Shown in pieces: positions 33,753-44,052 of a stretch of 64,000 nucleotides of DNA. This DNA comes from Cyanophora paradoxa. Its lineage: Eukaryota; Glaucocystophyceae; Cyanophorales; Cyanophoraceae. Location: contig QPMI01000436.1 in NCBI GenBank assembly GCA_004431415.1, forward strand, positions 558,001 to 622,000, given 5' to 3'. A program made the position numbers and the translations under genes. The notes beneath the pieces are model-generated. The model saw only the letters and a list, made by a program, of their open reading frames with translations. It was not told the origin of the DNA and made no database searches. Each line of letters opens with the position of its first letter. The first letter of the stretch is position 1.

Positions 33753-34260
33753 CAGTGTTCGGTAAAGTTTACTCCCCCAAAATTGCCCTGAAAACTTTCT
33801 GCAAGCTTTGGAAAAGATTGTGCAAATATTTGCACCATAGAAAACATTCCAAGCACCGCAAAAGCACTGTATTCCTTGGCAAATAAGCGTCTAAACGAGA
33901 GATATAAGCTTTATAATGATATCTGTGAGTTTAGATTCAAAGTTTGCACGCGTTTAGTCTTGTTTTGGCCTTCTTTTCAGGGTCGCCGAGAGGGGGGTAC
34001 CCATCTGAAGGAGGCGACCTTCGCCCTCCTGACACCCTTGTAACTCTATCAACTCTAGAATTATGTCAGAACCGAAGGAAATGCCGCAAGCAGCCGGTAA
34101 ATCTTGCTCGTAACAGGCGGTAGGGTGGGGTGGGGAGGGGGGGTCAAGTGCAAATTAACTGAAAGTTTTCTAGGGTTGTAGGAGGGGGTGAAAATTAACT
34201 GAAAGTTTTCAAGTAAACTTTCAAGAGAAAGTTTACCCAGCGCAAACTTTCCGAACACTG
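33753..34260. mobile_element. Non-autonomous hAT-type element 3 (508 bp)
   Basis: Left end CAGTGTTCGGTAAAGTTTAC; right end, reverse complemented, CAGTGTTCGGAAAGTTTG. An exact 8-bp target duplication gccgcggc lies at 33745-33752 and 34261-34268. It shares with element 1 the gaaagttttc words, the ggggggtaccc block and near-equal length, so the two probably belong to related families. No coding capacity. Confidence 0.92.
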
Positions 34261-34408
34261 GCCGCGGCACTGTGCCAGTCTGTGCGGCCTGCCAGGCTGT
34301 CACAGTGTGCCGCGCCGGCGCCGTGCATTGCACACTGCAGACTGCAGTACTAGAAACGTCTGCAGTGACTCTGCACTGACTCTGCAGTGTGTGTGACAGG
34401 CTGACAGC

Positions 34409-34787
34409 TAGTGCTGGGTTCAGTCAGGCTCCACCCCTGACCCAGTCGCTCAGCCCCCCTGACTGTGACTGAATCAGTCAAACTGAGGTTCAGTCAGGCT
34501 ACCGTGCAAAAACTGAGGAAAATGACCCGGAAATGACCCAGATGCGATCCATCTAAGCTGCCAAGCACAGTGCGCGGGCAGTAGGGAGTGATTAGGCGAG
34601 CAAAGCTTATAAGAACACTGGTGAAAGGAATTCGGCCCCCGTTAGCCTCGTTAGCGCCGCGGCGCGGGCGGTTTCGTTCAGATTTCGTTGTTTTTCTGGA
34701 GGTAAGACGACAGAAGATCCTTTTTAGGTCGATCCACGTCGAGCTTCAGATCGAAAAAGCCCACAGGGGGGCACGCTCCCAGCCCTA
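34409..34787. mobile_element. Degraded hAT-like element 4 (379 bp)
   Basis: Ends are TAGTGCTGGGTTCAG and, from the right by reverse complement, TAGGGCTGGGAGCG. The flanking 8-mers ctgacagc (34401-34408) and gtgacagc (34788-34795) differ at one base. The TAGxGCTGGG terminus is typical of another hAT branch. It carries repeated cagtcaggct words and no transposase. Confidence 0.7.
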
Positions 34788-34795
34788 GTGACAGC

Positions 34796-35177
34796 ACAGT
34801 GAGTGGCACTGAGTGCACGTGCCGCAGTGCCGGCGCTTTAATTTACGGTAGGCCCGCAGGCTCCGCAGCACGCTAGGCCCTAGGCTAGTGAGATCCCGGA
34901 TCCATAGCCAGAAACGAAACCGCCGGCAGATCTAGAGCAAGTTCAGCGCTAGCTATAGGCTATAGCCGTACGCGTTGACTATCATAGTATAACCGTTGAA
35001 CGCGTATACGTACGTTCAACCGAAACGGGTGCGCGCGCGCCTTAAGCTTCATACGTATACGTCAACTTAGTAACCGCTTTGTGCGCGCGCATCATACATA
35101 TGCATATATATATGTGTGTATAAGTATGCATATGCATGGGTCGGGTGTTCCACGGTTAGAGTCTGTAATTACTGTGC
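34796..35177. other. Intergenic, upstream of the Cys-rich gene
   Basis: Rich in tatacgtatacgt and gcatatgcat palindromes. One CTATCATAGTATA motif lies at 34979-34991. It likely includes the promoter of the gene starting near 35178. No gene seen. Confidence 0.5.
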
Positions 35178-37990
35178 ATGCTCGCTGAGTATTTCTTTGC
35201 AGTAACTGCAATGGGCGCCAAATCGTCTGTGATGGGATGGAGGAGCGAGGAAGATTGCGCTGCCGGGACCGACACCAACGCGCTCTTCAAGCGGGTTGTC
35301 GGTTACGCGAATGTGCAAGATAAGTTGGACGCATGTGCCACGCCGGGCGTTACGCACTACAATTCAGTAAAAGGTCTATTCCTGGGCACAAGTTGGAAGT
35401 GTTCGACGTGGTGCGTAGCCTAGTAGATACACACATATTGCATGCATATGCATGCGAATCGACAAGCTTTTCATGATCATGTATATTCGTTGCTATAGCT
35501 ATCATGATCAGTTCACTTATATTTATTTTAAACTATACAACGCTGCGCAGCCCGCCGGTGAACAAGATTGCGACGTACAGCTCGGCGGACTGCAGCGGGG
35601 CGGCAATCAGGGAGACCAGCTACGCCGGCAGTGCCAGCGGTGACGTCGTCCCGTTCAACAACAACGTCGCCGACGCCTGCGGTCGCTCCGGGGCCGGCAA
35701 CGGGGCTCCAGTGTACTTCACCGCGTCCGGCTTCAATGGCGCTGTGGGCGCGGCTGCTTGCACACCGTGGTGCGCCGGATCGGAGCCGGGCGCAGCCGCG
35801 CGCTGCGCAGCTTGTATTTGTTTCATAATTTAATCATGATCGCGGCAGCCCTCCGATCACGGTGGTCACTGCCTTCAAAAACGAGCAGCCGACCACGGGC
35901 CCGCCCGTCTGCAAGTCTGACAACGTCGCCTCCGTCAAGTATCACTACGGGGCTCTTCCGGAAGACGCCCCCGAGCTCTCGGCCGACGCTGCATGCGGTG
36001 AGGCGCTAGCTATATAGCTATATAGCCCATGCATATGGACAGCTCTAAATCCTCAGAGTTCATAATCATGATAATCATGATCAGAACATAAAATATCATT
36101 GGATAGCTTAGTTTATATGCTACAATTCCGAAGTTCAGAGCAGCTGCAGCGCGACATTAATTATAATGCACGCTGGTCATGACTGATCGCTTATTCAAAT
36201 ATTCAAATCCAGACGCCAAGTTCTCGACTGCCTTCGCCGTCAAAGGCATCAACGGCGGAACCACCGAGCTGGCGTGCACCGCATGGTTCGGCTTGCTTCC
36301 TTAATTTCCATTGACATCGCTCGAATTCAATTCGCCGCATCGATATCGATATCCTCTTACAAACCTGTTTGTCTGCAGCCCCGCGCAATACAGTCTGCGG
36401 TTGTATCCGAACGGCGGCGGGTACGCGGTCGCCAAACACGACGGCGAGTACTGGGACGGGAAGCGAGCCAGATTCGAGGAGCTCAAGAGCAAGGGCGCGA
36501 CGGCCCTCTCGGACATAGACGTCTTCAACTTGCAACTGGCCGAGCTGAAGGAGGACCCGGTCAAGTGGGAGTCGCTCACGACGAAGGGCGGGCTGACGGA
36601 GGCCGAGGGGAAGGAGCTGGTCGACCTCGCGATTCTCCTGGCCGACAAGACCGACGTGAGCCTGCCGGACGTTGTGACCTTCGACGTCCCGCGGGGCTGG
36701 GCTCCACAGGACGCGTACGACTGGTATGCGCACGTGCACGTGAACAATCATTTTGAAATCATTTCATGAGACCTATATATACTTTTGCAGGAACGATCTC
36801 CCGCCGGTGGCGGTGGAGGCCCTTCGGGAGGCCTGCCACTCCGGGCACACCTACAAGAAGTTCCTCGCGTGGGGCGACTCGGTCGCCCCGGGGGGCGAGC
36901 ACGTCGTCGGGAGGGCCCAGTACGACCCGTCCGCGCCGTACTTCGGCGTCGCGATCCAGCCCAAGACCTACCAGGCGACCACGGGACAGGGCGCCGGCTC
37001 GCTCTCCGGGCGCGTGCTAAACTGGTGTGTATATGTACCGCGTCGTATACGTAATATATTAATAAGAACGTTGACTTTTTCATCGCCCAGCTACGACGTG
37101 GTTCCCAAGACCAAGTGCTTCCTCCACAACGAGCAGACTCAGCGCCTGGACTACGAAAAATGCGACAGCCGCGCCCTGAAGTTGGTCGCAGATGGGCACC
37201 CCACCGACTCTGAAGATCCGTACGTTGCTGCCTTCCCTTTGAATGCAGTAGTCCTCTATAGCTATAGCTAGATCTCCGAGGCTCGATCTCGATCACATTC
37301 TCAAAGTTAATTTCGCGTGCGTGCAGGTGCTATCCCCTGTACGAGCAGAACCCGCCGTACACACTTGGGGAAATAAGAAGCATGTATGCAATCCGCGTGC
37401 GTGCCGCAGTGCCAGCTCCGAGATTCTCGCAATTGCCATATATTAAATTGCAAGATCTAGATCTAGACCTCGTGACGGCGAATTGACGCCCTTCTCGTTG
37501 TAATTAGGTCCAGGATGTGTGCACCCCGGGGTGGGACGTGAGGGCAGGCGCGGAGAGCAAGTGTGAGGCTGCCTCCGAGTCGCCCTGCGAGCTCAGGCGC
37601 CACGGATACCCCAGCGACTACATGGCGAAGCTCTTCTCCCAGACCTTGACTGTCCACCAGCAAGAGATCTCCCAAGACATCATGGCGGCCAACGAAGCGA
37701 AAGGCCAGATCGAGTACTTCTACTCGGACGAGGAGCGATACGAGATGGCTGTGAAGACAGGGACTCACGGCTATTTGCAGCTGGATACGTATGCGGAGGC
37801 CCACGCGGATGCGGAGGAGGAGGAGGACATCGAATTCGATCTCGAGCTGGAGGAGCCCGACCTCGATCTCGATCTCGATCTCGATCTCGAGGGGGCGGCC
37901 GCCGCGCTCGAGCTCGACGCCGTGCACGTGCGCACGCGTACCCCCCGGGCCCCGGGGCTCCCGGGGCCCTTCCGAAGTTCGCGGTCGTAG
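35178..37990 (+). CDS. Unrecognised modular Cys-rich protein with acidic tail
   Basis: ATG 35178 gives MLAEYFFAVTAMGAKSSVMG; a tttctttgcag just before the inner ATG at about 35212 means the start could be there instead. At least three related modules are each cut by an intron near a C-x-x-W(C) end: KCSTWC (about 35400), AAACTPWC (about 35760) and ELACTAWF (about 36290). Between them are SADCSGAAIRETSYAGSASG, ACGRSGAGNGAPVYFTASGF and KSDNVASVKYHYGALPED. Later exons are larger: QYSLRLYPNGGGYAVAKHDG, LSDIDVFNLQLAELKEDPVK, AVEALREACHSGHTYKKFLA, YDVVPKTKCFLHNEQTQRLD and CYPLYEQNPPYTLGE. The last exon (from about 37508) has QDVCTPGWDV and ends in acidic repeats (LDLDLDLDLE from a ctcgat run). Introns are AT-rich and longer than elsewhere. 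The Cys pattern suggests a secreted or surface protein. No family recognised. Confidence 0.6.
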
Positions 37991-40569
37991 TCCCATGAAT
38001 ATATACGTATACATAGGATATCGATGCAAATTTTAAAGACCCCTGGCCCCCCGCCCCTGATTTAATATTTATTGCGCGCACGCGCAGGCCTAGGCAGCTG
38101 CAGCGGATCGGCCCGGCGGAGGCCGGCGCCGATCGCGAGCTCAACGCCAGCGGATCCGGACTCGCTCAGTGACCACGTGCACGTGCACGCGTACGATCAC
38201 GACCTCGTGATTGGGTGCATGCGGCCCGCAATTGCAACGCCCGATCGCGAGTGCCAGATCCAGATCTATGTATAGATAGCTAAATTAAAGCTAATATTAT
38301 AGTATCCTTCATCGATCAGTCGATTGAGAAGTTCAAATTCAGCTGCGCATGAAGATACCGATGTCGACGCCGACTTATGTAAACGTACGCTAATAATTTA
38401 TGATACGTACTTCAGCCTCAAAAAGCTTGTCTCAGCCTTCAAGGCTTGGCGCATGTTAATTATATAACGTTAGATCATCGGATATGTTGATTTACGTTCG
38501 CAATGAACAATTGAAACTTCGCAAATGCATGCATATGCTTAGCTTCACCCGTCGGCGCCAGGCCCGCTGCCGCTCCCGACTCTCGACGCCTTAACTTCAA
38601 GTTTTGATTAAGATATTAATATGCATGGGCAGCTTATCTCACGTCCCGCCGGTCCCCCCGGCCCCCGGCCCCCGGCCCCCGGCCCCCCCCCCCCCCCCCC
38701 CCCCCCCCTCCCCCTCCGCCCCCCCGGCCCTTCCCCCTTCGATTCCCCCGGAACTTCCCTCTTCCCTCTCCCTCCCTTCCCCTCCCCCGCGCCCCGGCCC
38801 TCCCGCCTCGCCTCTCCGCCCCCGTCCCGGAGTCCCGCCTCCCGAATAATTCAAGACGGGCGGCGGCGCCGGCCCCGCCCCGCCCTGCCCCGCACCGCTC
38901 CCTCCCTCCCCCCCTCTGCTTCCCCTCCCCCTCCCTCGGCCGGGCACATCCAAGGTCCAAGTCAAGGTCCAAGTCAGCCGGGCGCCCCCATCCGCCGCCG
39001 CCTCCGACGCCCCCGCCGCATGCGCACCCCTGCCCGCCCGTGCAAGAAGTCGCTCCGCCGTCCGGTCGCCCGCGCCGCCGTCCGCAGGCCTCCTGGCTAA
39101 GAATACCTCCATTCCATTTATATCTACAGGCATTCGGAGCGTCCAGGCCGCCAGGCCGCGGCCGGACGCGAGGGCAGCGGCGCCCCCGCTGAAGAGGACC
39201 TGAGGGGCCGGACGCGCCTCGAGCTCCGCTGCAGCTGTGAAGCCCACCCTCCCCCGCCCCGGGCCCGCCCGCGCCTGGCCCAGCCCCGGATCAGCTGGGC
39301 GCCGCCCGTATCGGAGCCCCTCGAGCTCGGGGCTCGCGCCGGCGCCCCTCCGCCAGGGTCGCCCCCGCCAGCGCGGGACCGAGCAGCGCGGAAGGGGAGA
39401 TCTAGATCTGAACCCGGAGCCCTCGGGGACCGGAGCGGGCCGAGTTACTCAGAAAGCCGCACCGTGGCACCGGCGCCGCGCCCCGAGAGGCGCAGCACCC
39501 CACGCCCCGTCCGACAGTCCGCGCCCCGCGCCAGCGCCCTGCTCCCGTACGTGCGTGCGTACCCCTACTGCCCGCCCGCCCGCCCGCCGGTCTCGCCCCT
39601 CGCGATCGGACAGCTCTGCCCTACATAGCTAGTCCGCCGCCCTCGCCGACGGCCCGTTCGCGATCGTCGGCAACCGCAACTCGGTACCCTTTTCCTCCCG
39701 ATCTCCCCTCGAGCTCGCCCCACTTCCGTCGGGCTCTGAGGATCGCTGTACCCCCGCAATTCAATGATTGCGCATGCTTCCATGTCCCCCCAAGGCCCCC
39801 CTCCACCCAAACCCTTTCCCTTTCCGCCGCCCGGCGGCCCTGCGGCTCATCTGTACCCCTCAGGCGTCAAGAGGCCTTCCTCCTCCGCAGGGTGGCGGCG
39901 CCGCGCCATGCACGTCCGGGGCGGCGCCCCTAGGCCAGCGAGCCCAGGCACGAGCCATACTAGGATCTCCGATAATAATAATAATGAGGATATCCGCTAC
40001 GTGCCACGGTGTAGCTGGCCCACAGCTAGTTGCATCTGGCATCTGGCTGTTTTACTGCCAGGCTGGCTAGGACTCCGGACTGGCTAGGTTTTACTGGCTA
40101 CGACTAGCTATCAGAGTCCTTCGAATTGGCCACGAGCTTACTGGCTACGAGCTTACTGGCTACGAGTGCCTTCGAATTCAAATTCCAAACAGGCCGCTGG
40201 CCGTCGGACTCACCATAGCACTACTCGACGAGTCGTCTCAACGGATCAGAAAATCGGACGTCGACCTGGGAATGCAATCATCTAAATGCTAGTACTACTT
40301 ACAACAATCTCTACATCAGCACTACATCTCTACTTACTACTGAATCATCGCTCCATGCAGATCGAGACGGCAGAGGCCGGGGCGCTGGGAGGTACTCGAG
40401 AAAGAAGGCGCCTTGAAAAACTTGAAAACAGGGCGGGGGAGAGGCCGCAGATCGGGGAGGGTAGAGGCAGATCGCTAGACTCGAGGGGGAATCTGGCAGG
40501 AGAGAAAAAGCGGGTCGATCGCAGTACCCCATCGCAGGGCTGTACCCCCTCGTAGGGGCTGTACCCCCC
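37991..40569. other. Intergenic, AT-rich then GC low-complexity
   Basis: 38000-38620 is AT-rich with no gene. 38640-39110 is a C-rich block with a run of about 28 C at 38680. 39230-39860 is GC-rich and open on several strands without motifs; it includes a decayed copy of the dispersed GC palindrome (about 39469-39510). 40080-40190 has repeats of actggctacgagctt. I cannot support a gene. Confidence 0.45.
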
Positions 40570-41991
40570 TCACAGGAGCTGGCCGTGGGCCTCGGCGGGG
40601 TACGCGAACAGGGCCGCGGCGCCGTCCTCGGCGGCGGGGGCCTCCTCCCCGCCCTGCGCGAGGGCGCCGGGGGCGCCCTCCGGCCCCTCGTCGAAGCCGT
40701 ACCCCCCCTCCAGCAGCTCCGCCTCGCCGGCCGCGTACGGGACGGCGCCGTCGGCTTCGGCGCCCGCGTACCCGTCCAGGTCCTGAAGGTCAGGTGAGGA
40801 GAAAGGCCGCGGAGGGCAAGGCGGCGGAGAGGGAAGGTTAGGGCGCGGGGCGCGGCAAGGCGGCAAGGCGGCGGGGCGGCGGGAGTCTCGGGGCTGGAGC
40901 GCGCACCGCGCGCCGGCCGTCCCGGAGCTAGAGCGCGCGGGGCGCAGGGCGGCGGGAGTCACTGAGTCCCGCGGCTATAGCTACCAGCTAGCGCTATAGG
41001 CTAGAGCGCGCGGGGCGCGCCGGCGTGGCGCGGGGGCGTGGCACGGACCGCTGCCTGGTCCACCTCGTCAGTCTCGGCGGCCGAGGGCGCCTCGTCGTCC
41101 AGCTCCTGGTCCCCGCCGCCGCTGCCGCCGAAGTTGAACATCTGCGCGCGTGCGTGTGTGAGCGCCGCGCCGCGTCACTGGAGCCTACCCTAGCCTGGAC
41201 GCAGCCGCGGCCGCCGGGCCGGCCGCCGCTGGCCGCGGCGCTATCGTGGTAGTGATCATATGAGCACCTTGTTGAAAGTCTGGACAGGCTTCTGCACCGG
41301 CGCCTCGCCCTTCCACAGACTCTTCACCGTGTTCTTGTGGCCGTACAGGGTGGTGGCCAACTGCGCCGGGCGGACGGACGAGGCCTTGTCAGCGTCTCTG
41401 AGCGCGCGTGCACGTGTGGAGGGCGCGACGTGGCGGCGGCGGCCCGGCCGCGGCCGCGCGCGCGCGGGCGGGGGCACGTGCCATCGCCCCTGTCTTGAAC
41501 ATCTTGCCATACCGACTGCCGCCCGGCACCATGGACAGCAGTTTCGGCGCCATGACCCCGGCGACTGGCTTGAAGTACTTCTGGTTCTTAATGTAGGTAG
41601 GCGCCACTTGCTGTCAACCGCACGGAGTGCTTGTCAGCTCAGGATGCGGCGATACACTCAGCGGCTGTTCCCGGCAGGGACTTCGGACCTTGCGCATGAA
41701 CTCGCTGTTGATCATGTCCTTTCCCATGTCCAATCCCGTCATCGCGGTGTTGATGAACGGGGTGGCGCCCATGCCAAACGCGATGGTGTTGGCGATCTTC
41801 TGCTGCGTCTCCGGTGAGACATACTTGTTCGGTGCGACTGTGCCGACGAGGCCTGTCGAGAATTGGTTCAGCAGGTTGCTCGAATCCGTTCCCGCCGACA
41901 GCCCGTCGTTGACCAACTCGCCCTTCTGCCCGACATTGTAGCCCTTCTGCGCGTAATTGTAGCCTTGTCTGATTTTATCAAACGCCGACAT
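40570..41991 (-). CDS. Unrecognised five-exon protein with acidic C-terminus
   Basis: ATG 41991 starts MSAFDKIRQGYNYAQKGYNV. Exon 1 continues with TDSSNLLNQFSTGLVGTVAP, YVSPETQQKIANTIAFGMGA and INTAMTGLDMGKDMINSEF. Exon 2 (about 41500-41605) gives APTYIKNQKYFKPVAGVMAP and KLLSMVPGGSRYGKMFK. Exon 3 (about 41265-41395) gives SSVRPAQLATTLYGHKNTVK and WKGEAPVQKPVQTFNKV. Exon 4 (about 41040-41136) gives MFNFGGSGGGDQELDDEAPS. Exon 5 (40570-40795) is Gly/Glu/Ala-rich: LQDLDGYAGAEADGAVPYAA, then a stop. A total of roughly 300 residues is expected. No catalytic motif, signal peptide or clear membrane helix is visible, and I do not recognise it. Codon use and splice sites look like those of the real genes nearby. 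Confidence 0.6.
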
Positions 41992-42632
41992 TGCCACCGC
42001 CGAGTCGGCGTGCTCGAGCTCAAGCAATTAAGGCTGCTGCGCGTGCGGATCGAACAGCTGGCGGGAAAAAAGGCGGCCTACGTGTACCCAGCGATGATGA
42101 AATTTGATCCAGAACTAATTTCGATCGCGATCGATATCGATTTCGCTAACTTCGGAATTCGATTAGCCTAGTAGCGCTATCATAGTATCGATTATGCGCG
42201 GGCGCGGCTGCACGCTGGAAGACCCCATACGTATATGCACAAGCGTAGCGGCGTACCGTAGTACACTTCAAGGCTTAATTATAAGCTCAGCTTGAGCTTA
42301 ATTATAAGCTTGGCGTGCCGCGGGCGTACGTATTCCGCGCGCCGGGTCCCGGAGTCCGATCCGATCCGGAGTCCGACGGTCCCTGTATACGTATACGTGC
42401 CCGCCCTGCGGCCCCCGGGCCGACGCGTACGCGTACGCCTGGCCCGCATGCGCAGCATGCATGTTTCGAATTCCGGCCCTCCGGATCCGTGGGTCTAGAA
42501 CTGGGGACAGTATATGTGCTGCCATGCATATGCTGCATCGGCATGCTGCGGTGCTGGTGTGGGCGCCGGCGCCGGGTCGACGGGCCGTCTGGTCCGTCTG
42601 GTCCGGATCAATGGGCCGGGGGCCGCCGAATT
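41992..42632. other. Intergenic, palindrome-rich
   Basis: It contains gatcgcgatcgatatcg runs, repeated cttaattataagctt, one ctatcatagtat motif (42177-42188) and GC-rich DNA resembling the flank of the second Smr copy (about 47620-47790). No gene. Confidence 0.5.
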
Positions 42633-43461
42633 CTACTTGAAGTAGGCGACGGTGAGGCCGCCGCCGCCCTCCTTCGCCACCTCGTAACGTGCCACCAGCG
42701 GGTGCGAGCGGAGGAAGTCGTGCACCGCCGCCTGGGTGGGTGGGGGGCGGCGGGGGGAGGGGGAGGGCGGGGGGGGGGGGGGGGCGGGGATCAGGACCGG
42801 AAGGCCTAGGCCTAGGCCTGGGGGACGGAGGCGCGGGCCGGGTCCCACCTTGAGCTGCCCCGTGCCGTGGCCGTGGATGACGTAGACGACGTCGGAGACG
42901 GCGTGGGCGCGGTTCAGCCGCCGCTCGAGCTCCGCCTCCGCGTCGTCCACCCGCATGCCCCGCTGCAAATGAGAGGTGAGGGGCTTCTTCTCTTAGAAGA
43001 ACAATAGAAGGCTCTAGAATAATATAATGTAAGCTTCTAGAAGCTTCTCCGCGCCGTCCACCCGCATGCCCCGCTGCCGAGGCGAGGGGCGAGGAAGAGG
43101 ACGAGGAGTTAGGAGGTAGGAAGGAAGTGGTAAGATGAGGGAGGGGCGAGCTGGAGCGGGAAGGCTAGGGGGGGTAGGGAGGATCGGGGCCGGGGGCGAA
43201 GAGTGTAAGTATAAGTATAAGGTTCGATAGCTATAGATTGATGAGATTGGCAGGCACCAGGTCGGCGGTGTTGGCGTCCATGCGGACGGTCATCGGCTCC
43301 CGCTTCTTGGCGTTCGCGGGGCCCCCGCTCACGGGCGCCGACGAGCGCACCTGCGCGCGCGGGCGCCGTCAGACCGCCTGCCCGGCCGAGGCCTAGACGC
43401 TATATATGGCTGGGCTAGGCTAGGCTAGGCTAGGCCGAGCCTGGAGGACCTAGACGTCGAT

Positions 43462-43508
43462 GCGGCGGGCGGCGGGCGGCGGGCGGCGGGCGGCGGGCGG
43501 CGGGCGGG
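43462..43508. repeat. GGGCGGC 7-mer tandem repeat
   Basis: About six copies of gggcggc in an intron of the orphan MutS2 copy, preceded by ggcta repeats (about 43407-43430). A shorter version is at about 48690-48712 in the full gene's intron. Confidence 0.85.
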
Positions 43509-44015
43509 CTCTATGAGGAGCAGGCGCGCGCGCGCGCGGGCTGGGCGCGCCGTGCGCGCCTGCCAGCATAGGCCCGCCGAGGGGCGGACGGCCGGCGAGC
43601 GCCCAGCTATAAATAGCCTACCCTAGCCTTGCCCCGCTAGCCAGCCCAGAGGTCCCCCGCCGAGGGCTGCCGGCCAACGCTAGCCCATGGCCAGCCCCGC
43701 TAGCCCGCCCCAGGCGCACCGTCACGGATCCCGTCGGCGGCTTGCTCTTTGCCTTGGGGACGGGGGCGCCGCGGCCGCGGCCGCGGCCGCCGCCGCCGCC
43801 GCCGCGGCCGCGGCCGCCGCCGCCGCCGCCGCGGCCTTGGCCTGCTTCTTGCTGCTCGCGCGGGCCTCCCCCGCGCCGCTGCGCACGGCGAGAAAAGTGA
43901 GGAAGGCAGAGGGTGGTCCGCAGAGGGCTCTCAGCTAGCCGGGTACGGGCCCTGGACCGCGCGTATGTGAACCTGGGCTCTGGGACGGGCCACCCCCTAG
44001 GTTCCCAACGAGCTA

Positions 44016-44052
44016 GCCGGCCGCGGGGTGCTAGCCGCACCCCGCGGCCGGC
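44016..44052. repeat. Inverted repeat, 16-bp arms
   Basis: Arm gccggccgcggggtgc, loop tagcc, and the exact reverse complement. It lies in an intron of the orphan MutS2 copy and I do not see it at the matching place in the other copy. Confidence 0.85.
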
